A stretch of 64,000 nucleotides of DNA from Salipaludibacillus sp. LMS25 (GTDB taxonomy: Bacteria > Bacillota > Bacilli > Bacillales > Salisediminibacteriaceae): positions 1,240,001 to 1,304,000 of the forward strand of contig NZ_CP093299.1 of the NCBI RefSeq assembly GCF_024362805.1, in the 5' to 3' direction. The notes under the pieces were generated by a model. That model was not told the DNA's origin and ran no database searches. It saw only the letters and a program-made list of their open reading frames with translations. Each line of letters begins with the position of its first letter. The first letter of the stretch is position 1. This document shows, piece after piece, positions 9,419 to 17,461 of the stretch. The translations under genes and the position numbers were made by a program.

Positions 9419-10750
9419 TTAATTATCTTCATTCTCTTCATTCTCTTCATTTAATTCGTCAGTGTCATCCTCATTATTCTCTCTTCTTAGACGATTGTAT
9501 TCAGCTTCCATTATTTCGGATACTTCTTCTGGTGTAATGGATTCTGCTATAAGGTCTGACCCTGTTGTGGCGTAGACATCCCACATACCACCAGGAAGGT
9601 ACACTCTATCAAAGTAAGGCTGAATATCAATGTGAGACCATTTTTCGTAGAACTCAGCATAATAATTGTCTGCATCTACACCTGTAATACCTGCAGGAAG
9701 TGTCGTCCCTTCTGCCACTTTCTTTGCATTATCTGGGCGAGCCATAAATTCAATAAATAATTTGGCTTCTTCAAGATTTTCTGAGTTTTCAGAAGCCGCT
9801 ATCGTATGACGCTCTCCACCGATCCAGCTAGGCTCGTCTCCTTCATAAAACGCTGGCATTGGCATCGTTCCTACCTGGATGTCTGGATTTAGTTCATAGA
9901 CATCTCTTCCAAAGGCCCCATCTGCAAATGTAAAACCAATTAAGTTTTGTGCCATTAATTGAGCTCTTTGAGCTGGACTTGCTGTTAATGCGTCCACATT
10001 CATCAAATCTTTTTCTTTAATTTCCATCATCGTTTCAGGAAGTAACGTGTAATTCGACCAATCAAACGTACCATCTAACAATTCTTCTTCATAATTATTA
10101 TCCTCATCTGTTACTAATAAAGGCGTTGAGAATTGATCCAATATTTGCCCGATGGCATAAGGATCGTTTCCAGGAATCCACAGTGGTGACACATCATTAT
10201 CTGTTTCATCGCGTATGGTCTCCATCGCCTCTATCCACTCGTCAACCGTTTCAGGCAACTCAATACCTAATTCTTCCAACATCGTTGCGTTATACATAAT
10301 ACCGTCATTCGCTTGATTTAAAGGAAAGGCGTATACTTTTCCCTCGTCATCCTTTAATAAAGGTTCCATTGACTCATCAAAGTTTTCCGCCCAATCCATG
10401 TCACTTAAATCTGCCACATAATCACCATAGCGATTTTTTGCCCAACCATGCGTATCGAATAAATCAGGCAAGTCATTAGAAGCCATTCGAACGCGAATTG
10501 AATCTTCATAAGCGTCTGCCGGGAAATTAGCATCAATTGAGATATGAGGATATTCTTCTTCAAAATCCCCAATCACTTCTTCTACAGCATTTACTGCCGT
10601 TTCTTCAGTTAATGTTGAGAAAAATGATAACGTGACCTCGTTAGGAGAGTCTCCATTAGCATTGTTTCCATTGCCATTATCTCCATTGCCACAAGCAGTC
10701 AACACAGCGAACGTCAAAGGAACAGCCAGTACTTTAGAAAACGTTTTCAT
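9419..10750 (-). CDS. Sugar ABC transporter substrate-binding lipoprotein (importer 2)
   Basis: 443-residue extracellular binding protein. The ATG at 10750 is chosen because AGGGGGAT precedes it and the product starts with a clean lipoprotein signal, MKTFSKVLAVPLTFAVLTAC, with lipobox LTAC. The reading frame extends 11 codons further upstream without a ribosome binding site. A Gly/Asn-rich linker follows the Cys, then a family 1 solute-binding fold resembling MsmE. The C-terminus is an unusual Asn/Glu/Asp tail of about 18 residues that would extend from the folded lobe. It is first in the operon running to sucrose phosphorylase, under the promoter at 10878-10906. The ligand is likely raffinose, melibiose or stachyose, from context. 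Confidence 0.93.
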   Translation of the reverse strand: MKTFSKVLAVPLTFAVLTACGNGDNGNGNNANGDSPNEVTLSFFSTLTEETAVNAVEEVIGDFEEEYPHISIDANFPADAYEDSIRVRMASNDLPDLFDTHGWAKNRYGDYVADLSDMDWAENFDESMEPLLKDDEGKVYAFPLNQANDGIMYNATMLEELGIELPETVDEWIEAMETIRDETDNDVSPLWIPGNDPYAIGQILDQFSTPLLVTDEDNNYEEELLDGTFDWSNYTLLPETMMEIKEKDLMNVDALTASPAQRAQLMAQNLIGFTFADGAFGRDVYELNPDIQVGTMPMPAFYEGDEPSWIGGERHTIAASENSENLEEAKLFIEFMARPDNAKKVAEGTTLPAGITGVDADNYYAEFYEKWSHIDIQPYFDRVYLPGGMWDVYATTGSDLIAESITPEEVSEIMEAEYNRLRRENNEDDTDELNEENEENEDN

Positions 10751-10846
10751 TTTTAATCCCCCTAGATATTTTTTTATCATCACTCTCTTCGAGAAGATCG
10801 TGACTTAGAGAACGCGGTAAAACGAGTAAATAATAAATGGCGATTT

Positions 10847-10877
10847 TTTAACTAAAACAACCACTTATTTAACTAAA
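10847..10877. promoter_or_regulatory. Two TTTAACTAAA direct repeats just downstream of the importer 2 -10 box
   Basis: TTTAACTAAA at 10847-10856 and again at 10868-10877, exactly 21 bp apart (two helical turns). Both lie at and just after the expected transcription start, a classic repressor position. They resemble the TTTAGTAAA boxes at 2495, 2507 and 12718 but have one extra base. The regulator is inferred to be the LacI- or AraC-type protein of the cluster. Confidence 0.5.
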
Positions 10878-10906
10878 ATTATAGAAGTATTTTAATAAAA
10901 AAGCAA
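10878..10906 (-). promoter_or_regulatory. Sigma-A promoter of the importer 2 / alpha-galactosidase operon
   Basis: Minus strand TTGCTT (10901-10906), 17-nt spacer, TATAAT (10878-10883). Consensus -10 and ideal spacing. It lies 128 nt upstream of the ATG at 10750, leaving a long leader. Confidence 0.7.
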
Positions 10907-10921
10907 TAGTTTTTTTATTTT

Positions 10922-10936
10922 TTTTAACCGTTTTCA
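10922..10936. promoter_or_regulatory. Weak cre-like site upstream of the operon promoter
   Basis: TTTTAACCGTTTTCA matches the relaxed cre pattern WTGNAANCGNWNNCW except for the G at position 3. It lies about 15 nt upstream of the -35. Low certainty. Confidence 0.3.
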
Positions 10937-11240
10937 TTTCATGTACAATACTCCTACTTCATTACCATTACTTCTCCATGATCCTGTCGTGAAAAATAGA
11001 ACAACCAACTTAACCAGCGCTTCCCTTCTTAAGTTCCTTCATAATATGAAGCATAAATCAATTTTTTATACAAACGAATAAATGTTACAATTGCATTTTC
11101 AACACGAATAAGCGACAACAGTATCGTCTAGATCACATGTCCGTTTTTAAAAAAGGGCTGTTGTAAAGAACGCTTACTCCCAAAAGATTCGTGACCTCTG
11201 AAGAGCCCGTGATACGAATGGGTTAACCGCCTCATTCAGC

Positions 11241-11398
11241 ATAAAGCTAAGCTTCAATCAGTTGAGTTTTCCTGCATCCCCCACCGATTGTTCGTTTAAC
11301 TTATGGGACCTTTAGGGGCAGTTTATCCCACACCTAAACTTTTCGATCTTGTTAAGTTTTCAGGTGGGGGTTTTACTGCCCCTTAAGAGGGGGATAAA
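11241..11398 (+). repeat. Type A structured repeat, copy 2
   Basis: Begins ATAAAGCTAAGCTTCAATCAG and ends GGGGGATAAA. The left arm is slightly diverged (CAATCAGTTGA) so its small hairpin is weaker. The long nested hairpin is intact. Confidence 0.9.
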
Positions 11399-11518
11399 AT
11401 AAGCCTTCGGGAAAGCATCCGTCTGTAGCGGAATTTCAACGTCTGAGTGGCTTTTCACAAGTATTTTGTATAAAGAAATTGGTTCAAACTTCACAATTGC
11501 GGAGAGTAATTAAAAAAT

Positions 11519-11594
11519 GTGCACATAAACACAATGGGTTCTTTTTATCTTTTAGACGCTTCACGTCTATGATAAAGAGCATTGTGTGGTGCAC
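11519..11594. other. Large imperfect hairpin of unknown role
   Basis: Arms begin and end GTGCAC. Inner pairs are CACAATG/CATTGTG, TTTATC/GATAAA and TAGACG/CGTCTA around a 4-5 nt loop, giving a stem of roughly 30 bp with bulges. No T run follows, so it is not an ordinary terminator. It lies 59 nt 3' of the LacI-type gene. Confidence 0.6.
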
Positions 11595-11652
11595 ATTCGT
11601 ATCTTATACACGTATTAACTCTCAAGAAGGGAGCATATTTCGTTAACATCAT

Positions 11653-12684
11653 TTAGTTTGAACTTTTTTCGGCAGAACTTTCTCTTATAATTAATTTAGA
11701 GGGCATCACGGCTTTCACTGGTACGTCACGGCCAGCTAATCGATCTAGCAAGAGCTTTACAGCCATTTTCCCCATTTCCTCTGTATATATTTTAATAGTG
11801 GTTAAAGAAGGTTTAACAAAGCCTGCCATATCAATATCATTAAAACTCACTAAACTAATATCGCCTGGCACTTGACTATTGACTTCATGCAAGGCCCTAA
11901 TAGCTCCTATTGCCATGGCATCACTAGCGATAAAAAAAGCGCTAGGGCGATTGGAATCCTTCAATGCCTTTTTCATGGCTTCATAGCCATTACTCATAAA
12001 ATAATCGCAAACTTCATAAATATAGGTGGGATTATAGAGATTTTTCTCTTGTAAAATCTTCTGATAATAAAACTTCCGTGGATCTTCTTTTTGCTTTTGG
12101 ACATTATCATGATTACCACCGCCACCAATAAAGCCAATCTGTGTATGGCCAAGTGTAAGTAAATGGTCTAACGCTTTTTGTGTCGCTTGTTCATAGTCTA
12201 ATACAACTGAATCAAAGGTTTCGCAATCTGGTGAGTCATTAACAAATACAATATTTTTATGCATTTTTTCTCTCATCTTGATTTCCGTTTCTTCATCCGT
12301 TTCTCCTACCACAATTATGCCATCAATGTTGCCGATTTGCATATTGTTGGCATTGCCTAAATGAACGATTTTATTAACTAAAATACCTCTTTTATTACAC
12401 TCATTCTCAATCCCTTTACGAATTGAAAGAAAGTACGTATCTTCCCATTCGTATTCTTCAGAACACCACATGACAATCCCAATCTCAACTTTATTAACCA
12501 GGGGTTTTTTATTCTTCGTTTGCTGCCTTTGTCTGACAGGGATATAGTTTAGTTCACTGGCAATGCTCATAATGCGTTCCCTTGTCTCAGGAGCAACTGA
12601 AAGATTTTTATCGTTATTGAGTACTCTTGAAACCGTAGCTATCGAAACATCCGCTTGTTTCGCAATATCTTTTATCGTAACCAC
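11653..12684 (-). CDS. LacI-family transcriptional regulator of the alpha-galactoside cluster
   Basis: 343-residue repressor. The N-terminal helix-turn-helix (residues 1-50) reads TIKDIAKQADVSIATVSRVLN, the LacI signature. A basic linker (KNKKPL) leads to a periplasmic-binding-protein-like sensor domain (about 60-340). The start is assigned to GTG at 12684: GGAGGT lies 6 nt upstream, and an in-frame ATG 15 nt further up overlaps that ribosome binding site. Its own promoter has a TTTAGTAAA box just downstream, suggesting autoregulation, and the same box occurs in front of importer 1. The effector is probably an alpha-galactoside or a breakdown product, inferred from neighbours. MsmR/RafR-like. 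Confidence 0.93.
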   Translation of the reverse strand: MVTIKDIAKQADVSIATVSRVLNNDKNLSVAPETRERIMSIASELNYIPVRQRQQTKNKKPLVNKVEIGIVMWCSEEYEWEDTYFLSIRKGIENECNKRGILVNKIVHLGNANNMQIGNIDGIIVVGETDEETEIKMREKMHKNIVFVNDSPDCETFDSVVLDYEQATQKALDHLLTLGHTQIGFIGGGGNHDNVQKQKEDPRKFYYQKILQEKNLYNPTYIYEVCDYFMSNGYEAMKKALKDSNRPSAFFIASDAMAIGAIRALHEVNSQVPGDISLVSFNDIDMAGFVKPSLTTIKIYTEEMGKMAVKLLLDRLAGRDVPVKAVMPSKLIIRESSAEKSSN

Positions 12685-12717
12685 ATTGTGACCTCCCATA
12701 GTACAACAAGGTAAAAT

Positions 12718-12726
12718 TTTAGTAAA
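12718..12726. promoter_or_regulatory. TTTAGTAAA box in the lacI-type promoter
   Basis: TTTAGTAAA with flanking symmetry (AAATTT...AATTTA), about 10 nt downstream of the -10. Shared with the importer 1 promoter. Probable autoregulatory operator. Confidence 0.5.
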
Positions 12727-12735
12727 TTTATTAAT

Positions 12736-12764
12736 AGTGTATCATTGTAATAATTTGTTTACAA
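12736..12764 (-). promoter_or_regulatory. Sigma-A promoter of the LacI-type gene
   Basis: Minus strand TTGTAA (12759-12764), 17-nt spacer, TACACT (12736-12741). Confidence 0.55.
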
Positions 12765-12810
12765 GTTTTAAAATAGGTCGTCGTTACTTCATAGTCAACT
12801 ATCGAACTTA

Positions 12811-13701
12811 CTAATGAATCACTATCCGCTCAAACGGTATAGGGTTTTTATTTTTACGAAATTCTCCAGGAGGAATGCCAACTATTTTTTTAAACACTTT
12901 GTTAAAATAATTGTCATTAGAAAAGCCAACTTTTTCTGAAATCATCCTAATTGTAAAATTAGTATTTACCAATAATTCGATTGCTTTTTCAATTCTGACG
13001 TTAGTCACATATTGTCCCGGAGTGGTGTTTAAAGTCCTTTGAAAGATTTTGATTAAATAGTACTTTGATACATAAGCGGCATTGGAAATATCTTCTATCG
13101 TCACATCCTCGTGATAATGTTGATGAATAAAATTTAGCGCATCATGCATGCTCTCTGGAAAGGTTGATTGGGCTTTAACTGGTTGTAGTAATCGGTAACA
13201 TTCCATTAAAAAACCATAAGCTTCAGCTGAAGACATGTAAGCATCTTCGAAAGCCTTTTCAGTTGCACTAATATATATATCAAACACTTTATTAATAACA
13301 TTGGAATCTAAGGGAATATCTAAAATAGGGCCGTATCTTTGCGAAAGACGGTCCCAACATGCTTTTGCCGCCACCCCATTTAAAGTAATGAAAATAAATT
13401 CCCAATTAGGGCTATAGTCAGGAAGGTAGTAACAATGTTTTCCTGGTATCTCTACCATAAAAGCCTTTTGAGGTGTAAGTCTGAACGTTGATCCTTGAAT
13501 ATCAATAGCTCCTTCACCCGATAAAGTATATTGAAATACAAATGCATTTCCTCTTTTCCTTTCAAGGCCATGCCATCTATATTCTGTTGATACTCTTTTT
13601 TCCAAACCGATGATATCGAGGTCAACGACCGTTTCAAAGCGGCTACTTTGCCTAAAGGCAATCGTTTCTTTCTTTATATCGCTCCAATTATACATTGACA
13701 A
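12811..13701 (-). CDS. AraC-family transcriptional regulator
   Basis: About 296 residues. An N-terminal cupin-like sugar-binding domain (about 20-150, with FVFQYTLSGEGAI and PGKHCYYLP) is followed by a C-terminal AraC double helix-turn-helix (about 190-285) showing ISNAAYVSKYYLIKIF and ISEKVGFSNDNYFNKVFKK. The start is the TTG at 13701, 7 nt after AGGAGGG; an ATG two codons later (13695) is possible, and the frame extends upstream but overlaps the ribosome binding site. It is divergent from the GH4 alpha-galactosidase with a good cre-like site between them, and is probably an activator of one or both alpha-galactosidase units (RafR/MsmR-like). Inducer not determinable from sequence. Confidence 0.9.
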   Translation of the reverse strand: MSMYNWSDIKKETIAFRQSSRFETVVDLDIIGLEKRVSTEYRWHGLERKRGNAFVFQYTLSGEGAIDIQGSTFRLTPQKAFMVEIPGKHCYYLPDYSPNWEFIFITLNGVAAKACWDRLSQRYGPILDIPLDSNVINKVFDIYISATEKAFEDAYMSSAEAYGFLMECYRLLQPVKAQSTFPESMHDALNFIHQHYHEDVTIEDISNAAYVSKYYLIKIFQRTLNTTPGQYVTNVRIEKAIELLVNTNFTIRMISEKVGFSNDNYFNKVFKKIVGIPPGEFRKNKNPIPFERIVIH

Positions 13702-13733
13702 TATGTTACCCTCCTTCAACAACTTCTTACCAT

Positions 13734-13747
13734 TGTAAGCGCTAATA
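13734..13747. promoter_or_regulatory. cre site between the AraC-type gene and GH4 alpha-galactosidase
   Basis: TGTAAGCGCTAATA matches the cre consensus WGWAARCGYTWWCW at all but one position. It sits in the divergent promoter region and so may subject both genes to CcpA control. Confidence 0.65.
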
Positions 13748-13836
13748 CTTCATACTATCCTTAATGTATCACATCATTTGATTTTTTTCTCCAAACTTTT
13801 TAAGAAACAATAATATACCAAAGGGAGTGTTTTACA

Positions 13837-15153
13837 ATGCCAAAAATAACATTTATCGGGGCTGGGAGTACTATTTTTGCAAAAAATGTCCTTGGTGACT
13901 GCATGTTTGTAGATGCACTGAATGGGTCAGAATTTGCCTTACATGATATCGATGAAAAACGTTTAATGGAATCTGAACAAATGCTGAAACATTTAGCAAA
14001 TAAGTATAACAAAACAATTCAGATTGTATCTTATCTAGATAGAAAAGACGCTTTAGCAGGCGCCAAGTACGTCATTAATGCTATTCAAGTGGGTGGTTAT
14101 AAACCGAGCACTGTCATTGATTTTGAGATTCCTAAAAAATACGGTCTTCGTCAAACAATAGGGGATACCGTGGGGATTGGAGGTATATTCAGAACACTGC
14201 GGACAATTCCCGTCATGCTAGACATTGCCCATGACATGGAAGAAGTTTGTCCTGATGCTTGGCTATTAAATTATACAAATCCAATGGCGGCATTGACAGG
14301 GTTTATGCTCAAATACACAAACATCAAAACGATCGGCCTCTGCCACAGTGTTCAAGTCTGTACAAAGGAATTATTCGAAAAGCTAGATATGCCTCATGAC
14401 AATATTGAAGAAAAAATTGCCGGTATTAATCATATGGCATGGCTACTGGAAGTGAAAAAAGATGGGATCGACTTATACCCCGAAATAAAAAAGCGCGCTG
14501 AAGAAAAACAGTTGGAAAAACATGATGACATGATCCGATTCGAACTTATGGATAAATTCGGTTACTACATTACTGAGTCATCTGAGCATAATGCTGAATA
14601 TCATCCTTATTTTATTAAAAGTCAGTATCCAGAACTCATTGAAAAATTTAACATCCCATTAGACGAATACCCAAGACGTTGTGTAAACCAAATAAATGAC
14701 TGGGAAAAAATGCGGGAGAGCATTGTCCATAATTCAGAATTAAGCCATGAACGAAGCCATGAATATGGCTCGCGAATCATCGAAGCCATGGAGACGGATA
14801 TTCCATTTAAATTCGGTGGCAATGTGTTAAATACGGGTGGGCTGATTTCTAATCTTCCTGAAAAAGCATGTGTAGAAGTCCCGTGTGTCGCTGATCGTAA
14901 TGGTATTATGCCTTGCTATATCGGTGAATTACCAGAGCAATTAGCTGCTCTAAACAGAACGAATATAAATACCCAGCTATTGACGATTGAAGCTGCGGCT
15001 ACTCTCGACAAGCGGCGTATTTATCAAGCTGCTATGCTTGATCCACATACGAGTGCAGAGCTTTCTCTAGCTGATATTACAGCGATGTGTGATGAATTAA
15101 TCGAAGCCCACGGGTCGTGGCTTCCGGATTATCATGACTCATCATCAAATTAA
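13837..15153 (+). CDS. melA: Alpha-galactosidase, GH4 (NAD+ and Mn2+ dependent)
   Basis: 438-residue cytoplasmic glycosidase of family 4, which works by an oxidation-elimination mechanism with NAD+ and a divalent metal. The N-terminal dinucleotide-binding motif is ITFIGAGSTIFAKN. NYTNPMA, metal-ligand Cys169 in GLCHSVQ and His199 in INHMAWLLEV are all present. AgaL/MelA-like features separate it from the 6-phospho-glycosidases, and the importers are ABC type, so phosphorylated substrates are unlikely. It is transcribed alone and divergently from the AraC-type gene, and ends at a bidirectional terminator. This is the second alpha-galactosidase of the cluster and is unrelated in mechanism to the GH36 enzyme. 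Confidence 0.92.
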   Translation: MPKITFIGAGSTIFAKNVLGDCMFVDALNGSEFALHDIDEKRLMESEQMLKHLANKYNKTIQIVSYLDRKDALAGAKYVINAIQVGGYKPSTVIDFEIPKKYGLRQTIGDTVGIGGIFRTLRTIPVMLDIAHDMEEVCPDAWLLNYTNPMAALTGFMLKYTNIKTIGLCHSVQVCTKELFEKLDMPHDNIEEKIAGINHMAWLLEVKKDGIDLYPEIKKRAEEKQLEKHDDMIRFELMDKFGYYITESSEHNAEYHPYFIKSQYPELIEKFNIPLDEYPRRCVNQINDWEKMRESIVHNSELSHERSHEYGSRIIEAMETDIPFKFGGNVLNTGGLISNLPEKACVEVPCVADRNGIMPCYIGELPEQLAALNRTNINTQLLTIEAAATLDKRRIYQAAMLDPHTSAELSLADITAMCDELIEAHGSWLPDYHDSSSN

Positions 15154-15190
15154 GTAAACACCACACAACCAAACTATCTATTGGCAAATT

Positions 15191-15234
15191 AAAACACCAC
15201 CTGAAGATTACGTATAATCTCCAGGTGGTGTTTT
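15191..15234. terminator. Bidirectional terminator between GH4 gene and chemoreceptor
   Basis: CACCACCTGAAGATTA and TAATCTCCAGGTGGTG pair around CGTA, flanked by AAAA and TTTT. It serves the convergent genes on both sides. Confidence 0.9.
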
Positions 15235-15256
15235 ATTAAAAGACATTATTGTTACC

Positions 15257-16945
15257 TTAGTAAGTGAATCTACTTGCTTTAGTTTGCAAATCTTCGGCTA
15301 ATTGAGCCAGAGATTCGCTCGACCCTGCAATTTCCTCTATTGACGCTGTTTGCTCTTCTACAGCAGCAGACATTTGTTGGGTACTGGCTGCATTTTGCTG
15401 AGAGATAGCAGATAAGTTGTCGATCACCGCAATAATTTCCTCTTTCTTCATATCCATACTATTTCCTGATTCGTTTAACTGCGCTAACGTTACCTTCATA
15501 CTTTCTATGGCTGTAGCTACCCCTTCGAAAGTGGCACTAGTCGCTGTAACACTTTCCGTTTGCCGTCGTGATACTTCCTGTGATTCGCTCATTTTATTAA
15601 CAGCATGCATTGTTTTTTCTGCTAGTTTATGGATAATAGAGGTGATTTCTTCAGAAAATCGGTTCGATTGCTCAGCAAGTTTACGTATCTCATCTGCAAC
15701 AACAGAAAACCCTTTCCCCGCTTCTCCCGCTCGTGCTGCTTCAATTGAAGCATTCAAAGCTAATAAGTTTGTCTGTTCAGATATATTTTGGATCATACCA
15801 CTAGCATTTTCAATTTGTTCCGTGTTTTTATTCGTTTCCATAATAATATCATGAATTTGATCCGCCACATCATTGTTCGTTGTTGTTTTGTGTACAAGGT
15901 CGTTTACAAGTGCTAATCCCTCGTCTTTTAAACTCGTTACTTCTTCTGCGATTTGATTAAGATTATCGAGGTAACGCTGGTCTTGAATAATCAGTTTTCC
16001 TAATTCATTAACTTCTCCTGACCCTTTTTCCGTATCCGCTGCTTGGAGTGACGCACCACGTGAAATATTATCGATCGTTTTTGCTACTTCTTCCGCCGCT
16101 TTAGCCGATTGTTCACTGGTTGCCGTAAGCTCTTCTGATGAAGAAGCCAATTGTTCCGAAGCCGATGTCACATCCTGTAATAACTCTGACAAATTTTCTT
16201 TCATAATATTAAAACCTGTTGAAATTTCTCCTAATTCATCGCGACGATTATCATCATGATGACTACGAAAATCCCCTTCACCTGCTAATTTCAAGCTCTC
16301 TAAAATAGCTGTAACTCTTCCTTTTATTTGCTTTGTAAAAAACACGAGTAAAACGGTCATTAAACTGACAATAACAACAACTATAATGCCAACTTGATAT
16401 AAAATGTTTGACATGATCGTATTAATACTTTCTTGGGATGTAGCCGTAAACCACATGCCGATAATACTGCCATCCTCTGCGAAAATAGGTCGATAAGCTG
16501 TTTGCATGTCCACCCCAAGAATGTCTGCTTCGCCACCATAGGTTTCGCCATTTTCAAGTACACGTTCAGTCACTTCACCTTGCGCTGCCACGGAAACCGC
16601 CCGTTCATCAGCAATAATAAGGTTAGTAGAAATGGGTTGCCGATCATGGAAGATTGTAATGAGTCCACCGGTCATCTCTGCCAATTCGTCAGCTAAATCG
16701 TAATCTTCATTAAGACGATGATCACCTTTATAAAGATCTCCGTTGTGTTCACGCCACTCTCCCTCATACTTTTCATTAACATAATTGTAAGTTAAGTCTA
16801 AATCTGAATTTGCTTTATCTGCTGCAAAGCTCTCAATGCCACTTTTTACAGATAGAAAAGTCACCCCTAAAACAATTACTGATAGACTAATAATGGTAAC
16901 AAACATTAGTAACTGAAATTTAGTTAATATTTTCATATTTTTCAT
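15257..16945 (-). CDS. Methyl-accepting chemotaxis protein with extracellular Cache domain
   Basis: 562-residue chemoreceptor. First membrane segment about 10-32; extracellular single-Cache-like domain about 35-185 ([17 protein letters not shown] and [18 protein letters not shown] are typical); second membrane segment about 190-212; HAMP about 213-265; cytoplasmic signalling hairpin to the end. The highly conserved tip reads [20 protein letters not shown], followed by [16 protein letters not shown]. The ATG is preceded by AGGAGAG. It would report to CheA/CheW. Ligand is unknown; being next to the sugar cluster may hint at sugar taxis, but it is separated by a terminator and this is weak. Confidence 0.95.
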   Translation of the reverse strand: MKNMKILTKFQLLMFVTIISLSVIVLGVTFLSVKSGIESFAADKANSDLDLTYNYVNEKYEGEWREHNGDLYKGDHRLNEDYDLADELAEMTGGLITIFHDRQPISTNLIIADERAVSVAAQGEVTERVLENGETYGGEADILGVDMQTAYRPIFAEDGSIIGMWFTATSQESINTIMSNILYQVGIIVVVIVSLMTVLLVFFTKQIKGRVTAILESLKLAGEGDFRSHHDDNRRDELGEISTGFNIMKENLSELLQDVTSASEQLASSSEELTATSEQSAKAAEEVAKTIDNISRGASLQAADTEKGSGEVNELGKLIIQDQRYLDNLNQIAEEVTSLKDEGLALVNDLVHKTTTNNDVADQIHDIIMETNKNTEQIENASGMIQNISEQTNLLALNASIEAARAGEAGKGFSVVADEIRKLAEQSNRFSEEITSIIHKLAEKTMHAVNKMSESQEVSRRQTESVTATSATFEGVATAIESMKVTLAQLNESGNSMDMKKEEIIAVIDNLSAISQQNAASTQQMSAAVEEQTASIEEIAGSSESLAQLAEDLQTKASRFTY

Positions 16946-17057
16946 ATCTTCTCTCCTCTACTACTTTAGTACCTATACTAAAGTACCATTTATAGTAGAA
17001 ATATTTCAAGTTAATTAAAACCATTTTTGATTAAAAAATGTTAGGACTTTCGCCTTT

Positions 17058-17208
17058 ATTTTATTACAGATAGCCGTCCGCAAAAATCCCGCCTCAAAAT
17101 AGCGTGCGGAGATAACTCTATTTAGCAGGAGATAGTGGACGTTAATGTTCTAGTTAACTCAACTACCAATCAGTGGGAGAAGAACGAATACTCCCACTGA
17201 TTGAAAAG
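17058..17208 (-). repeat. Type B structured repeat, copy 1 (minus orientation)
   Basis: Reverse complement shows CAATCAGTGGGAG / CTCCCACTGATTG, then GGTAGTTGAGTTAACTAG, the inner CTCCTGCTAAATAGAG / CTATTTTGAGGCGGG hairpin, and the terminal CGGCTATCTGTAATAAAA. Full length with its left hairpin. Confidence 0.8.
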
Positions 17209-17343
17209 TCTTTTTATGTAATTGTGCTATTTTCCTTCTTTACAGCTTACAATCGCCCCGTTTTTTCTAGCTAGCAATGATTGTAACCGTTGTGATCGTG
17301 AAAAGAGACGTCCATAATCACATATAAAAAGATGGTGAAATGA

Positions 17344-17386
17344 ACAAAAAACGGATCCGACCATCACTAAGTGATGATCGAATCCA
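17344..17386 (-). terminator. Terminator of the large serine protease gene
   Basis: Near-perfect palindrome (GGATCCGACCATCACT ... AAGTGATGATCGAATCC), followed on the minus strand by GTTTTTTG. About 75 nt beyond the stop codon. Confidence 0.85.
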
Positions 17387-17461
17387 CTTTAAAATCAATC
17401 ACTTTCTGCTAATTTTTCCTCAGTTTTATAAAAACTGTTAGCAGTCATTCTAACAAAGGGG

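Larger units (their letters stand above)
10937..11652. other. Intergenic region between the importer 2 promoter and lacI 3' end
   Basis: No gene was recognised here. It contains a type A repeat (11241-11398) and a large imperfect hairpin (11519-11594). The rest is AT-rich without visible structure. Confidence 0.7.
16946..17461. other. Intergenic region upstream of the chemoreceptor gene
   Basis: Holds an inverted type B repeat (17058-17208) and the protease terminator (17344-17386). No gene seen. Confidence 0.7.

Noticed and set aside
15417..15854. 145-codon plus-strand frame
   Set aside because: Antisense to the conserved signalling domain of the chemoreceptor; long antisense frames are common there.
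16381..16696. Frames on both strands within the chemoreceptor sensor region
   Set aside because: Shadows of the clearly supported chemoreceptor reading frame.
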